This document shows, piece by piece, positions 1 to 8,389 of a stretch of 49,253 bases of DNA. Position 1 is the first letter of the stretch. Each line of letters starts with the position of its first letter. The stretch comes from Dongia sedimenti (GTDB taxonomy: Bacteria > Pseudomonadota > Alphaproteobacteria > Dongiales > Dongiaceae): contig JAUYVI010000014.1 in assembly GCA_030715195.1 (NCBI GenBank), positions 1 through 49,253 on the forward strand. Direction: 5' to 3'. The translations under genes were made by a program, and so were the position numbers. The notes beneath the pieces are model-generated. The model saw only the letters and a list, made by a program, of their open reading frames with translations. It made no database searches and had not been told where the DNA came from.

Positions 1-168
1 TGCCGTCTTCACCCACGAAAACAAGTCTCAGGGCGTCAGTACCCTCTTCCTCCTGACACACAACAATTGACGTTACCTCGCATGAATTCAGGAGTATGCA
101 CCGCATATTTGCTGGGAGCAGCCGTGGTCTATCAAGCTCTCTGATCGCGTTTGGGTAAGCCGCTGAAT
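1..168. other. Window edge, no confident gene
   Basis: No gene could be assigned to this stretch. It looks less GC-rich than the rest of the window. A plus-strand frame stays open from base 1 to a TGA at 142-144, and a minus-strand frame stays open off the left edge, but neither has a convincing start, ribosome binding site or recognisable protein. It lies downstream of the gamma-glutamyltransferase stop at 169 and may be intergenic or the edge of a gene outside the window. Confidence 0.3.
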
Positions 169-1752
169 TCAGAATCCGGCGGCACAGCCATCCTTGCGCG
201 GATCGGAGCCGGCGATATAGCCGCCTTCGATCCGCCGGATGAGCTGAGCGCCGCCGAAGCCGTAGCTCGCATCCGGCGGTTCGACCCCAATGCGGTGGCC
301 GCGCGCCGTCAACCCGGCGATCGCGGCTTCACCCAGTGCGGGCTCGACGGCGACATCCAGGCCCGCAAGGTAGCGCCAGCGCGGTGCGTCGGCCGCGGTC
401 TGCGGATCCTGGTTCCAGAGCATGGTGCGGACCACCATCTGCACATGGCCCTGCGCCTGCATGGCGCCGCCCATCAGGCCGAAGGCCATTTCCGGGGCGC
501 CGCCCTTCATGACGAAGCCGGGGATGATCGTGTGGAACGGGCGCTTGTTCGGGCCGACCTGGTTCGGGTGGCCGGGTTCGAGCGTGAAGCCGAGGCCGCG
601 ATTCTGCAGGCTGATGCCGGTGCCGGGCACCACGACCCCTGAGCCGAAGCCGGCATAGTTCGACTGAATGTAGGACACCATCATGCCGTCCGCATCCGCG
701 GCGGCGAGACAGACCGTGCCGCCTTCCTTCGGCGCGCCGGCGCCGAAGTCCTGCGCGCGCTTTGGGTCGATCGATTGTGCGCGGCGCTTCAGATAGCCGG
801 GCAAAAGCAGGTCGGCGGGCGTGATGGCCTTCATGTGGTCGAGATCGGCGACATAGGCATCGATATCGGCGAAGGCGAGCTTGATCGCCTCGATCTCGAG
901 ATGCAGCGCCTCCGCCGAATCCGGTGCCAGGGATGCGAATTCGGTCTCGCCCAGAATGCCGAGCGCCATCAAGGCGGCGATGCCTTGGCCGTTGGGCGGG
1001 ATCTCGTGCAGCGCGACCCCGGCAAAATCCTGATGCAGCGTGCCGCACCAGTCGTTGGCGTGCCGGCTGAGATCCGCGGCGGTCATCGCGGCGTCGTGCT
1101 GGCGCGCGAAGGCTTCGATCCGCTCGGCCAGGGCACCGCGGTAGAAGGCTTCGCCCTTGCTCTCGGCGATGGCGCGCAGTGTCTGCGCCATGGCCGGCGC
1201 GCGAAACAGCTCACCGACCCGCGGGGCCCGGCCTTGCGGCAAGAAGGCTTCGGCGAAGCCGGGCTGGTCCTTCAGCTCCGGGATGGCGCGCCGCCAGAGA
1301 TCGGCGATGACCGGCGAGACCAGGAAGCCGATCTCCGCATGGCCGATCGCCGGCGCGAACAAGGCCGGGAAGGGGAGGCGGCCGAACTTTGCCGAGAGAT
1401 CGACCCAGGCGGAGACCGCACCGGGCACCGTCACGGTTTCCCAGCCGCGGCTGGGCATCGCCGTCAGAGGCGCGAAACGCTGCGGAGTCCAGGCGGAAGG
1501 GGAACGGCCGGACGCGTTGAGGCCGTGTAGTTCTTTTCCGTCCCAAAGAATGCAGAAGGCGTCGGAGCCGATTCCATTGCCGGTCGGCTCCACGACGGTC
1601 AGCGTGATGGCGGCGGCCAGGGCGGCATCGATCGCATTGCCGCCCTGCGCCAGCATGGCGATCCCGGCCTGGGTCGCCAGCGGCTGTGAGGTGGCGACGG
1701 CGTTGCGGGCCAGAACGGGTGAGCGCCGCGAGGGATAGGGATTGAAGGTCAT
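169..1752 (-). CDS. Gamma-glutamyltransferase family protein (Ntn hydrolase)
   Basis: Member of the gamma-glutamyltranspeptidase family, which self-cleaves and then transfers or hydrolyses gamma-glutamyl groups from glutathione or related amides. The protein is 527 residues, normal for the family. The N-terminal part carries the family's glycine-rich GGNAIDAA region (about 37-44) and the TGNGIGSD segment (57-64). The putative autocleavage site and nucleophile is Thr346 in KEGGTVCLAAAD, the start of the small subunit. I chose the ATG at 1752 because it gives MTFNPYPSRRSPV, begins right before conserved sequence, and overlaps the upstream HAD stop by 4 nt; the same frame stays open further upstream without family similarity. 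No signal peptide is visible, unlike classical periplasmic GGT, so a cytoplasmic YwrD-like or oxamate-amidohydrolase-like role is possible. It is the last gene of the metC-hisI-modBC-HAD set. Confidence 0.85.
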   Translation of the reverse strand: MTFNPYPSRRSPVLARNAVATSQPLATQAGIAMLAQGGNAIDAALAAAITLTVVEPTGNGIGSDAFCILWDGKELHGLNASGRSPSAWTPQRFAPLTAMPSRGWETVTVPGAVSAWVDLSAKFGRLPFPALFAPAIGHAEIGFLVSPVIADLWRRAIPELKDQPGFAEAFLPQGRAPRVGELFRAPAMAQTLRAIAESKGEAFYRGALAERIEAFARQHDAAMTAADLSRHANDWCGTLHQDFAGVALHEIPPNGQGIAALMALGILGETEFASLAPDSAEALHLEIEAIKLAFADIDAYVADLDHMKAITPADLLLPGYLKRRAQSIDPKRAQDFGAGAPKEGGTVCLAAADADGMMVSYIQSNYAGFGSGVVVPGTGISLQNRGLGFTLEPGHPNQVGPNKRPFHTIIPGFVMKGGAPEMAFGLMGGAMQAQGHVQMVVRTMLWNQDPQTAADAPRWRYLAGLDVAVEPALGEAAIAGLTARGHRIGVEPPDASYGFGGAQLIRRIEGGYIAGSDPRKDGCAAGF

Positions 1753-2429
1753 GAGGTCTTTTGTTCCAAGACGGACGGCAGTTCGCCGAGCGCAGACAAC
1801 ACGGTCGCGCGGCCGGCGAGATCGTATTCGGCGGGTTGGCCGGCACGATTGATCCAGAAGACCTGGAAACCGAATGCCGCCGCGCCGCCGGCATCCCAGG
1901 CATTGCCCGAGACGAAGCCGATCCGCCCGGGCGCGATGCCGAGCGTTTCGACGCCAAGCCGGTAGACGCGCGCGTCGGGCTTGAACACCTTCACCGCATC
2001 GACCGAGACGACGGGCTGGAGCAAAGCCGCAAAGGGCTGGCTCGCGATGAGCTGCGACAGCATCTCCGGCGTGCCGTTGGAGAGGATACCGAGGCGAAGG
2101 TTGCGCGCCTTCAAGGCGCGCAGGGTTGCCTCCGCATCGGGATAGGGCGCCAGCGCGTGAAAGGATTGCAGCAAGCCGGCGGCGAGGCCCGGATCGGAGA
2201 TCTTCTCCGCGGCCAGGGCGAAGGCAAGGGCATCCTGGGTGATCGCTTCGAAGTCGCGATAGGCGCCCCGAAGACTGGCGGTCCAGGTGTATTCGAGCTG
2301 CTTCTGGCGCCACAGTGCCGCGAGGCGGTCGGCCCGATCGCCGAGCTTGGCCGTGTGCGGCGTCACCGCCGACCGGAGGTCGAACAGCGTCCCGTACGCA
2401 TCGAACAGGATGGCTTCGATTGCGGCCAT
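1749..2429 (-). CDS. Haloacid dehalogenase type II-like HAD hydrolase
   Basis: HAD-superfamily hydrolase of about 226 residues, resembling (S)-2-haloacid dehalogenases, which remove halide from 2-haloalkanoic acids through an aspartyl ester. All HAD motifs are visible: motif I FDAYGTLFD with the nucleophilic Asp, motif II SNGTPEML, the motif III lysine in FKPDARVYRLG, and motif IV FVSGNAWDAGGAAAFG. The FVS.N.WD pattern is typical of the type II dehalogenase subgroup. The start was placed at the ATG at 2429 (MAAIEAILFDAYG), just before motif I; 17 further in-frame codons upstream lack similarity and would overlap modC. It begins 5 nt after the modC stop, and its TGA overlaps the ATG of the GGT gene, so translation is probably coupled. 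Whether the substrate is really a haloacid is not shown by the sequence. Confidence 0.82.
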   Translation of the reverse strand: MAAIEAILFDAYGTLFDLRSAVTPHTAKLGDRADRLAALWRQKQLEYTWTASLRGAYRDFEAITQDALAFALAAEKISDPGLAAGLLQSFHALAPYPDAEATLRALKARNLRLGILSNGTPEMLSQLIASQPFAALLQPVVSVDAVKVFKPDARVYRLGVETLGIAPGRIGFVSGNAWDAGGAAAFGFQVFWINRAGQPAEYDLAGRATVLSALGELPSVLEQKTS

Positions 2430-2434
2430 GACGG

Positions 2435-3517
2435 CTACCGGTTGGGATCCGTGTCGAAGGACACGGCCTTGATGAGGCACCAGGCGCGCTGGCCGACGCT
2501 AAGGCCGAGGTCCTTCAGCGAGTGGCGTGAAATGCGCGCCCAGACCGGCACGCCGATATCCAGCAGCACGTCGGCATAAGGGCCGTTGCCGCTCGAGATC
2601 TCGGTGATCCGGCCCTGGAACTGATTGAGGATGCTGATGCCGTCGACGCGGTTGCGCGCGAGCGCCACGTCGCGGGCGCGGATGCGCAGATTGATCGCGG
2701 TGCCGGCCGGGCGTCCCGCGCCGGGCACGCGGAACTGGCCGCCGGCGAAGTCGAGCACCGACAGGCCGGAGCCGTCGTCTGCGACCGAGACCCTGGCCGG
2801 GATCGCGGCGCCGGCAGCACCCCCGTCGAGGATGTCGCCGAGGCCGAGATCGGCGAAGACTTCGAAGATCGACCCCACACGGCGGATCCGTCCTTGCGCA
2901 ATCACGGCCACGCGGTTGGCGAGCCGGACCACTTCATCGACGTTGTGGCTGACGAAGATGGTCGGGATCGAGAGCGAGCTGCGGACCCGTTCCAGGAAGG
3001 GCAGGATCTCGGCCTTACGTTTCTCGTCCAATGCCGCGAGCGGCTCGTCGAGCAGCAGCAGCCGCGGCGCGCTCAGCAGCGCACGGGCGAGAGCGACGCG
3101 CTGTTTCTCGCCGCCCGAAAGGTCGTTGACCCGGCGATGCTGGAAGCGCTCAAGCTCGAGCAGCTCAAGCACCGTGCCTTCGGCGATGTGGCGCTCGGCC
3201 GCCGGCGAGCGCCGCCAGCCGTAGCGGATGTTGTCGCGCACGTTGAGGTGTGGAAAGAGCCGCAGGTCCTGGAACATGTAGGCGACGCGCCGCTTCTCCG
3301 GTGGCAGGTTGATCCCGGCTTCGCGGTCGAACAGGGTCGTGCCGTTGAGGCGGATGCGGCCGCGATCCGGCCGGCCCAGCCCGGCCAGCCAGTTCAAGAC
3401 CGTGGTCTTGCCGGCGCCGGACGGTCCGAACAGGGCGAGCACGCCGTCGGTCGGCGTCGCCAAGGTGATCGCGACTTCGGCTGAACCCAGCTTTTGGGCG
3501 GCATCGATCTCCAGCAT
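2435..3517 (-). CDS. modC: Molybdate ABC transporter ATP-binding protein ModC
   Basis: ATPase subunit that powers high-affinity molybdate import at the inner membrane. The roughly 360-residue protein has Walker A GPSGAGKTT, the Q-loop at FQDLRLFP, the ABC signature LSGGEKQRVALARAL, Walker B LLLLDEPLAALD and the H-loop at FVSHN. The C-terminal third (about 230-360) fits the Mop/TOBE domain that binds oxyanion, with paired beta-rich repeats (INLRIRARDVAL; VGQRAWCLIKAVSF). I prefer the ATG at 3517 (MLEIDAAQ); a GTG two codons upstream at 3523 is equally in frame. The gene starts soon after modB (stop 3532) and is followed 5 nt later by the HAD gene. No modA lies next to it, so the periplasmic molybdate-binding protein must be encoded elsewhere or replaced. 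Confidence 0.9.
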   Translation of the reverse strand: MLEIDAAQKLGSAEVAITLATPTDGVLALFGPSGAGKTTVLNWLAGLGRPDRGRIRLNGTTLFDREAGINLPPEKRRVAYMFQDLRLFPHLNVRDNIRYGWRRSPAAERHIAEGTVLELLELERFQHRRVNDLSGGEKQRVALARALLSAPRLLLLDEPLAALDEKRKAEILPFLERVRSSLSIPTIFVSHNVDEVVRLANRVAVIAQGRIRRVGSIFEVFADLGLGDILDGGAAGAAIPARVSVADDGSGLSVLDFAGGQFRVPGAGRPAGTAINLRIRARDVALARNRVDGISILNQFQGRITEISSGNGPYADVLLDIGVPVWARISRHSLKDLGLSVGQRAWCLIKAVSFDTDPNR

Positions 3518-3531
3518 CAGCACCCACCCAT

Positions 3532-4242
3532 CTAACGTGCCCCTCGGGCGGTGGCCCAGCGGGTGAGAAGGTTGGCGCCGACCAGGGCGCAGAGTGCGAT
3601 GACGACGGCGATCACGGTGAGGCGGAGCGCCTGGGTGTCGCCTTGCGGCGATTGCAGCGCGCGGTACATGGCCAGCGGCAGGGTCTCGGTTTCACCGGGG
3701 ATGGTGGAGACGAAGGTGATGGTCGCGCCGAACTCGCCCAGCGACCGCGCGAAGCCGAGGATCGCGCCGGCGATCAGGCCGGGGAAGGCGATCGGCAAGG
3801 TCACGGAGAAGAACACATCGAGCCGGGAGGCGCCGAGGCTGCGCGCGGCGGCCTCGAGCTTCTGGTCGACCGCGGCGATGGAGAGCCGGATGGCGCCGAC
3901 GGTGAGCGGCAGGGCCATGACGGCCGAGGCGATCGCGGCACCTTGCCACTTGAACATCACCGTGATGCCGAACCAGTCGGCCAGCGGCTTGCCGAGCCAG
4001 CCCTGGCGGCCGAACAGGATCAGCAGGATGAAACCGATCGAGACCGGCGGCAGAACCAGCGGCAGATGCAGCAGCGCATCGACCAGGCTCTTGCCGACGA
4101 AGTCGCGCCGCGCCAGGACCCAGGCCAGGGCGATCGCGATCGGCATGGCGCCGATCATGCTCCAGACGCCGACTTTCAGCGACAGCAGCATCGCCTCGAT
4201 CTCAAAGGGCGACAGGGGGCTGGTGAACTCCTGGGGCAGCAC
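3532..4242 (-). CDS. modB: Molybdate ABC transporter permease ModB
   Basis: Inner-membrane channel subunit of the molybdate importer, 236 residues with about five or six hydrophobic segments, usual for ModB. The coupling loop that docks on ModC is clear as EAAARSLGASRLDVFFSVTLP (an EAA motif), followed by the typical ALGFARSLGEFG-like stretch (GFARSLGEFGATITF). The N-terminal LLSLKV..W segment matches the family's first membrane helix. The start is a GTG at 4242; ModB proteins normally have about ten residues before LLSLKV, which supports this start over the internal ATG. It begins 4 nt after the hisI stop and ends 14 nt before modC. The linkage to hisI and metC has no obvious metabolic logic. 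Confidence 0.9.
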   Translation of the reverse strand: MLPQEFTSPLSPFEIEAMLLSLKVGVWSMIGAMPIAIALAWVLARRDFVGKSLVDALLHLPLVLPPVSIGFILLILFGRQGWLGKPLADWFGITVMFKWQGAAIASAVMALPLTVGAIRLSIAAVDQKLEAAARSLGASRLDVFFSVTLPIAFPGLIAGAILGFARSLGEFGATITFVSTIPGETETLPLAMYRALQSPQGDTQALRLTVIAVVIALCALVGANLLTRWATARGAR

Positions 4243-4246
4243 GAGG

Positions 4247-4636
4247 CTATGCGCCGTAGAGCTTCGCCGGATCGACCTCGACTTCGGCGATGGTCTTCGC
4301 CTCGCCGTCGCGGATCGCGGTGAAGAAGCAGTTTCGGCGGCCGGTGTGGCAGGCGACGCCTTTCTGATCGACCAGCAGAAGCAGGCAGTCGTTGTCGCAA
4401 TCGACCCGGAACTCGACCAGGCGCTGGATCTGGCCGGAAGTCTCGCCCTTGCGCCAGAGACTCTGGCGCGAGCGGGACCAGTAGCAGACGCGGCCGGTGG
4501 CCAGGGTCTCGTCGATGGCGGCGCGGTTCATCCAGGCCAGCATCAGCACCTCGCCGCTGTCATGCTGCTGCGCGATCGCCGGGATGAGGCCATCGCGATC
4601 GAAGGCCAGGGTGTCGAGCAACTCGGCGGCGGTCAT
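4247..4636 (-). CDS. hisI: Phosphoribosyl-AMP cyclohydrolase
   Basis: Third enzyme of histidine biosynthesis: it opens the adenine ring of phosphoribosyl-AMP in the cytoplasm. The 129-residue product is the stand-alone cyclohydrolase without the HisE pyrophosphohydrolase domain, as usual in alphaproteobacteria. Family signatures are VLMLAWMNRAA, the strongly conserved TGRVCYWSRSRQSLWRKGETSG block, the metal-binding DCDNDCLL segment and CHTGRRNCFF at the C-terminus; the cysteines of these motifs provide the zinc site. The start is the ATG at 4636 (MTAAELLDTLAFD), which overlaps the metC stop by 4 nt. Other his genes are absent from the window, so hisI is detached from the main histidine operon and embedded between metC and modBC. 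Confidence 0.93.
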   Translation of the reverse strand: MTAAELLDTLAFDRDGLIPAIAQQHDSGEVLMLAWMNRAAIDETLATGRVCYWSRSRQSLWRKGETSGQIQRLVEFRVDCDNDCLLLLVDQKGVACHTGRRNCFFTAIRDGEAKTIAEVEVDPAKLYGA

Positions 4637-5883
4637 TCGGCGGCGCTCTCGCCGGTGAGGTTGCTGCGCAGCCGCGCGAAGCCGGCTTCGAGATCGGCGA
4701 TGAGATCGTCCGGGTCCTCGAGCCCGGCATGCAGGCGCAGCATCGGCCCGTCGGCCTTCCACCGGGTGGCGGTGCGGGCCTGCGCGATGTTCGAAGGGAT
4801 GATCAGGCTCTCATAGCCGCCCCAGGAATAGCCCATGCCGAAGAGCCGCATGCCGTCGAGCATGGCGGTGAGCTGCGTGTCGGAGCAGGGCTTCAGGATC
4901 ACGCTGAACAAGCCGGAGGAGCCGGCGAAGTCGCGCTTGAAGAATTCATGGCCGGGCGTGCCGGACAGGGCCGGGTGCAGCACGCGCTCGACCTCCGGCC
5001 GCTTCTGCAGCCAATCGGCGAGGCGGAGTGCCGTCTGCTGATGCTGCGCGAGACGCGCACTCATGGTGCGCAAGCCGCGCAGCGCCAGATAGCAATCATC
5101 GGGTCCGACCGAATAGCCCATGCCGTGCACCTGGGATTTCACCGTCATGAAGTGCTCTTCCTTCATGGCGATGATACCCATCATCACGTCGGAATGGCCG
5201 ACGATGTACTTCGTGGCGGCGTGGAGGCTGAGATCGACGCCGTGGCGGAGCGGCTTGAAGAACAGCGGCGAAGCCCAGGTGTTGTCGATCATGGTGACGA
5301 TCCCGCGCGCCTTGGCGACGGCGGCGATTGCCGGGACGTCCTGGACCTCGAAGGTGTGCGACCCAGGGCTTTCCATATAGATCACGCGGGTATTCGGCTG
5401 GATCAGCTTCTCAATATCCGCGCCGATCATCGGGTCGTAATACGTGGTCTCGATGCCAACCTTGGCGAGCTGATTGTCACAGAGCTTGCGGGTCGGGAAA
5501 TAGGCGGTGTCCGTCATCAGCACATGATCGCCGGCCTTCAGGAATGCATAGAGCGCGCCGGCGATGGCGCCGAGGCCGGACGGCATGGCGATGGCGCGAT
5601 CGGCCTCTTCGAGCGCCGCCACGGCATTCTCGAAGGCCCAGCTGGTCGGCGTGCCGGTGCGGCCATAGGTGACGTAGTCGAACGGCGCCTTTTCCTTGCG
5701 GCGCAGTTCCTCGACCGTCTCATACAGCACGGTCGAGGCGTGATAGACCGGCGGATTGACGATGCCGTGATTTTCGAAAGGGGTATTGCCCGCATGAGTC
5801 AGTTTTGTGCGGTCTCGCCAAGCCCTACTTTTGTCGGCCCCCGGGTTCGATCCGGGGCGCTTTCCGCCGCTGCTGGAAGCCAT
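4633..5883 (-). CDS. metC: Cystathionine beta-lyase
   Basis: PLP enzyme of the Cys/Met metabolism family that cleaves cystathionine to homocysteine, pyruvate and ammonia in methionine synthesis. The 416-residue protein carries the family's NPPVYHASTVLY start of the fold, the PLP-stacking YGRTGTPT segment, the cofactor Asp in MIDNTWASPLFF and the Schiff-base lysine in SLHAATKYIVGHSD. The C-terminal GYSWGGYESLI motif is typical of the beta-lyase subgroup. The ATG at 5883 gives about 20 low-similarity N-terminal residues before RTKLTHAGN; I kept it because no closer ATG exists, and no strong ribosome binding site precedes it. It is the first gene of the six-gene minus-strand set and diverges from aapJ. 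A closely related gamma-lyase activity cannot be excluded. Confidence 0.88.
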   Translation of the reverse strand: MASSSGGKRPGSNPGADKSRAWRDRTKLTHAGNTPFENHGIVNPPVYHASTVLYETVEELRRKEKAPFDYVTYGRTGTPTSWAFENAVAALEEADRAIAMPSGLGAIAGALYAFLKAGDHVLMTDTAYFPTRKLCDNQLAKVGIETTYYDPMIGADIEKLIQPNTRVIYMESPGSHTFEVQDVPAIAAVAKARGIVTMIDNTWASPLFFKPLRHGVDLSLHAATKYIVGHSDVMMGIIAMKEEHFMTVKSQVHGMGYSVGPDDCYLALRGLRTMSARLAQHQQTALRLADWLQKRPEVERVLHPALSGTPGHEFFKRDFAGSSGLFSVILKPCSDTQLTAMLDGMRLFGMGYSWGGYESLIIPSNIAQARTATRWKADGPMLRLHAGLEDPDDLIADLEAGFARLRSNLTGESAAE

Positions 5884-6063
5884 GTTTTTCTTAGCCCGTT
5901 CGCGATTTAATTAACGGTCCTGAGACCGGCAACCAACTTGTAGCAGCCGTTCAGGTTGTGTTAAAGGTGGCTGAAATCCCCACAAAAAGCGCCACCAGGG
6001 AGCGCGGCGGGGACCGAACCGACAAAAGCTAAAACAACAGCACCACCAGGGAAGGGGTAGATC
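5884..6063. promoter_or_regulatory. Divergent metC / aapJ control region
   Basis: This 180-nt gap separates the divergent metC and aapJ starts, so it must hold both promoters. Visible elements are an AT-rich TTTAATTAA near 5906-5914 close to metC, an inverted repeat GGTGGC (5967-5972) / GCCACC (5991-5996), and CCACCAGGGA occurring twice in direct orientation (about 5992-6001 and 6043-6052) shortly before aapJ. A purine-rich GGAAGGGG precedes the aapJ ATG and is its likely ribosome binding site. Specific regulators cannot be named. Confidence 0.45.
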
Positions 6064-7101
6064 ATGAACTATTTCCGTCTTGCCGTTGCCGGCGTTGTCC
6101 TGACCGCGGGTTTCGCGGCGGCCGCCCAGGCGACCACGCTGGAGACCGTGAAGCAGCGCGGCAAGCTGCTCTGCGGCGTGACCACCGGCCTCGCCGGCTT
6201 CGGTGCGCCGAACGACCAAGGCCAATGGTCGGGCCTCGACATCGATCTCTGCAAGGGCGTCGCCACCGCTGTGTTCGGCGATCCCACCAAGGTCGAGTTC
6301 AAGCCGCTGAACGCCGAGCAGCGCTTCACCGCTCTGCAGTCGGGCGAAGTCGACATGCTGGCGCGGAACTCCACCTGGACGCTGCATCGCGACACCGGCC
6401 TCGGCCTCGATTTCGTCGCCGTCAATTTCTACGACGGTCAGGGCTTCATGGTGAAGAAGGAGCTCGGCGTGAAGAGCGCGCTCGAGCTGAAGGGCGCCAC
6501 GGTCTGCGTGCAGGAAGGCACCTCGACCGAGAAGAACCTCGGCGACTTCGACAAGGTGAACAACCTCGGCATGAAGCCGGTGAAGTTCAAGGAGAACGAT
6601 CAGGCCCGCGGCACCTATGACGAAGGCCGCTGCGACGCCTACACGACCGACGCCTCCGGCCTCGCCGCCGAGCGCACCGCGCTGAAGAACCCGGACGACA
6701 ACATCATCCTGCCGGAGATCATCTCCAAGGAGCCGCTCGGCCCGGTGGTGCGCCATGGCGACAACCAGTGGGGCGACATCGTGCGCTGGACCCACTACGT
6801 CACGCTGATCGCCGAGGAGAAGGGCATCACCCAGGCCAATATCGACGACGTGAAGGCGAAGAACGCGGCCGGCACCGACGGGGCCGATCCGGAGGTCCAG
6901 CGCATGCTGGGCGTCACCGACAAGCTCGGCGAGGAAATGGGCCTGACCAATGATTGGGCCTACAACGTGATCAAGGCCGTCGGCAATTACGGCGAGATCT
7001 TCGACCGCAACGTCGGCCCGAAGACCCCGCTGAAGCTGGAGCGTGGCCTGAACGCCCTCTGGAGCAAAGGTGGGCTGCAATACGCGCCCCCGTACAACTA
7101 A
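6064..7101 (+). CDS. aapJ: General L-amino acid ABC transporter, substrate-binding protein AapJ
   Basis: Periplasmic binding protein of the broad-range L-amino acid importer AapJQMP. The 345-residue precursor has a signal peptide (MNYFRLAVAGVV..., cleavage probably after AAAAQA near residue 23). The mature part begins TTLETVKQRGKLLCGV, the usual start of type II amino-acid-binding folds, followed by GLDIDLCKGVA and the ligand-binding RNSTWTLHRDTGLG segment. AapJ-specific features are its length (about 100 residues longer than GlnH-type proteins), the VQEGTSTEKNL and CDAYTTDASGLAAER stretches, and the C-terminal LNALWSKGGLQYAPPY. The ATG at 6064 follows a GGAAGGGG ribosome binding site. Genes aapQ, aapM and aapP follow on the same strand, so this is the first gene of a complete four-gene operon. 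Confidence 0.95.
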   Translation: MNYFRLAVAGVVLTAGFAAAAQATTLETVKQRGKLLCGVTTGLAGFGAPNDQGQWSGLDIDLCKGVATAVFGDPTKVEFKPLNAEQRFTALQSGEVDMLARNSTWTLHRDTGLGLDFVAVNFYDGQGFMVKKELGVKSALELKGATVCVQEGTSTEKNLGDFDKVNNLGMKPVKFKENDQARGTYDEGRCDAYTTDASGLAAERTALKNPDDNIILPEIISKEPLGPVVRHGDNQWGDIVRWTHYVTLIAEEKGITQANIDDVKAKNAAGTDGADPEVQRMLGVTDKLGEEMGLTNDWAYNVIKAVGNYGEIFDRNVGPKTPLKLERGLNALWSKGGLQYAPPYN

Positions 7102-7187
7102 GCTGATGAACGCAACGCTCAGCGCCCGGCCGGTCAAGCCGGGCGCTGGGTTTGTCCTTCAAGGTCCAACCGAACGGGAGGCTTGAA

Positions 7188-8384
7188 GTGACCGCAGACG
7201 TCCAAGGCTCCAAAGACGCCTCCACTGCGACCGTGACGCCCTGGTGGCGCGACGAGCGCAAGCGCGGTATCGCCTCGCAGGCGCTGGTCGGTCTGGTTCT
7301 CGTCGGCTTCGTCTGGTTCATGGCCAGCAACATGCTGGCCAACCAGGAGCGGCTCGGCGTTCCGATGAGCTTCCGGTTCCTGGACAGCCCGGCCGGTTTC
7401 CAGCTCAGTTTCGCCACCATTTCGGTGACCCTGGATTCGCCGATCAGCCGGATCCTGCTGGTCGGCGCGCTCAACACCCTCTTCGCCTCCGCGATCACCG
7501 CCGTGCTGGCCACGGTCCTCGGCGTGATCATCGGCATTTCGCGGCTCTCCACCAACTTTCTGATCTCGCGCCTGGCCGGCGCCTATATCGAGCTGCTGCG
7601 GAACACGCCGCTGCTGCTGCAACTGGTGTTCTGGTACGCGAGCGTCGTCGCCGCGCTGCCGGCGGTGAAAAGCAGCCTCAGCCTGTTCAATGTGATCTTC
7701 CTGAACAAGAAGGGGCTCTACGTCCCGGATCCGGTCTTTCAGCCCGGCGCCGGACTGGTGCTGGTCGCGTTCATCGTCGCGGTGGTGGCCAGTGTCGTGC
7801 TGCGCCGTTGGGCATCGCAGCGACAAGCAGCGACCGGTGAGCGGTTCCCGGCCATCAGCGTCTCCATCCTGCTGCTGCTTGGCCTGCCGGCGCTCACCAG
7901 CCTGGCCTTGGGCAATCCGGTCGAATGGGACATTCCGGTTCTCGGCGGATTCAATTTCAGCGGTGGCCTCGCCTTCCAGCCGGAAGTCGTGGCCCTGATC
8001 GTCGGGCTCGGTCTCAACAGCTCGGCCTTCATCGCCGAGATCATCCGCGGCGGCATCATCGCCGTCAGCCATGGCCAGACCGAGGCGGCGTTGGCGCTCG
8101 GCCTGAAGCCGCGCTGGACCCTGCGCCTGGTCGTCATCCCCCAGGCGCAGCGCATCATCATTCCGCCGATGGTGAGCCAGTATCTGAACGTGGTGAAGAA
8201 TTCGACCCTGGCGGGATTCATCGGCTATCCGGACCTGTTCTCGGTGATCGGCACCTCGCAGAACCAGACCGGCCGGGCGGTCGAATGCATCACCATCCTG
8301 ATGCTGTTCTACCTCGCCGTCAGCCTGGTCATCTCCACCGTGCTCAACTGGTACAACAAGCGCGTCGCGCTGGTGGAGCGCTAG
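7188..8384 (+). CDS. aapQ: General L-amino acid ABC transporter permease AapQ
   Basis: First inner-membrane permease of the Aap importer, about 398 residues. The N-terminal quarter has one membrane helix (SQALVGLVLVGFVWFMASNML) followed by the large periplasmic insertion typical of AapQ and AapM, then the HisM/GlnP-type permease core with the EAA coupling motif in GQTEAALALGLKPRWTLRLVVIPQA (about 300-325). I chose the GTG at 7188 (VTADVQGSKD) because GGGAG at 7176-7180 sits seven bases upstream; the frame is open further up from a TTG at 7152 with no such site. aapJ ends 86 nt upstream, leaving room for an intercistronic stem or processing site. aapM starts 5 nt after its stop. Confidence 0.92.
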   Translation: MTADVQGSKDASTATVTPWWRDERKRGIASQALVGLVLVGFVWFMASNMLANQERLGVPMSFRFLDSPAGFQLSFATISVTLDSPISRILLVGALNTLFASAITAVLATVLGVIIGISRLSTNFLISRLAGAYIELLRNTPLLLQLVFWYASVVAALPAVKSSLSLFNVIFLNKKGLYVPDPVFQPGAGLVLVAFIVAVVASVVLRRWASQRQAATGERFPAISVSILLLLGLPALTSLALGNPVEWDIPVLGGFNFSGGLAFQPEVVALIVGLGLNSSAFIAEIIRGGIIAVSHGQTEAALALGLKPRWTLRLVVIPQAQRIIIPPMVSQYLNVVKNSTLAGFIGYPDLFSVIGTSQNQTGRAVECITILMLFYLAVSLVISTVLNWYNKRVALVER

Positions 8385-8389
8385 GGCCC

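Noticed and set aside
169-2313. Single 714-residue minus-strand reading frame covering the GGT region and beyond.
   Set aside because: The upstream 187 residues are antisense-like, low-complexity Arg-rich sequence overlapping the HAD gene in another frame. The GGT family match begins at the ATG at 1752.
5835-5860. GGGTTCGATCC within the metC 5' end looks like a tRNA T-arm.
   Set aside because: The flanking stem does not pair in the canonical positions, and no acceptor, anticodon or D-arm can be built around it. It is coding sequence of metC on the minus strand.
5884-6000. Candidate SAM-II-type riboswitch before metC (GGTGGC/GCCACC stem, then GCTAAGAAAAAC close to the start).
   Set aside because: The spacing is about twice that of SAM-II and the conserved internal sequences are absent.
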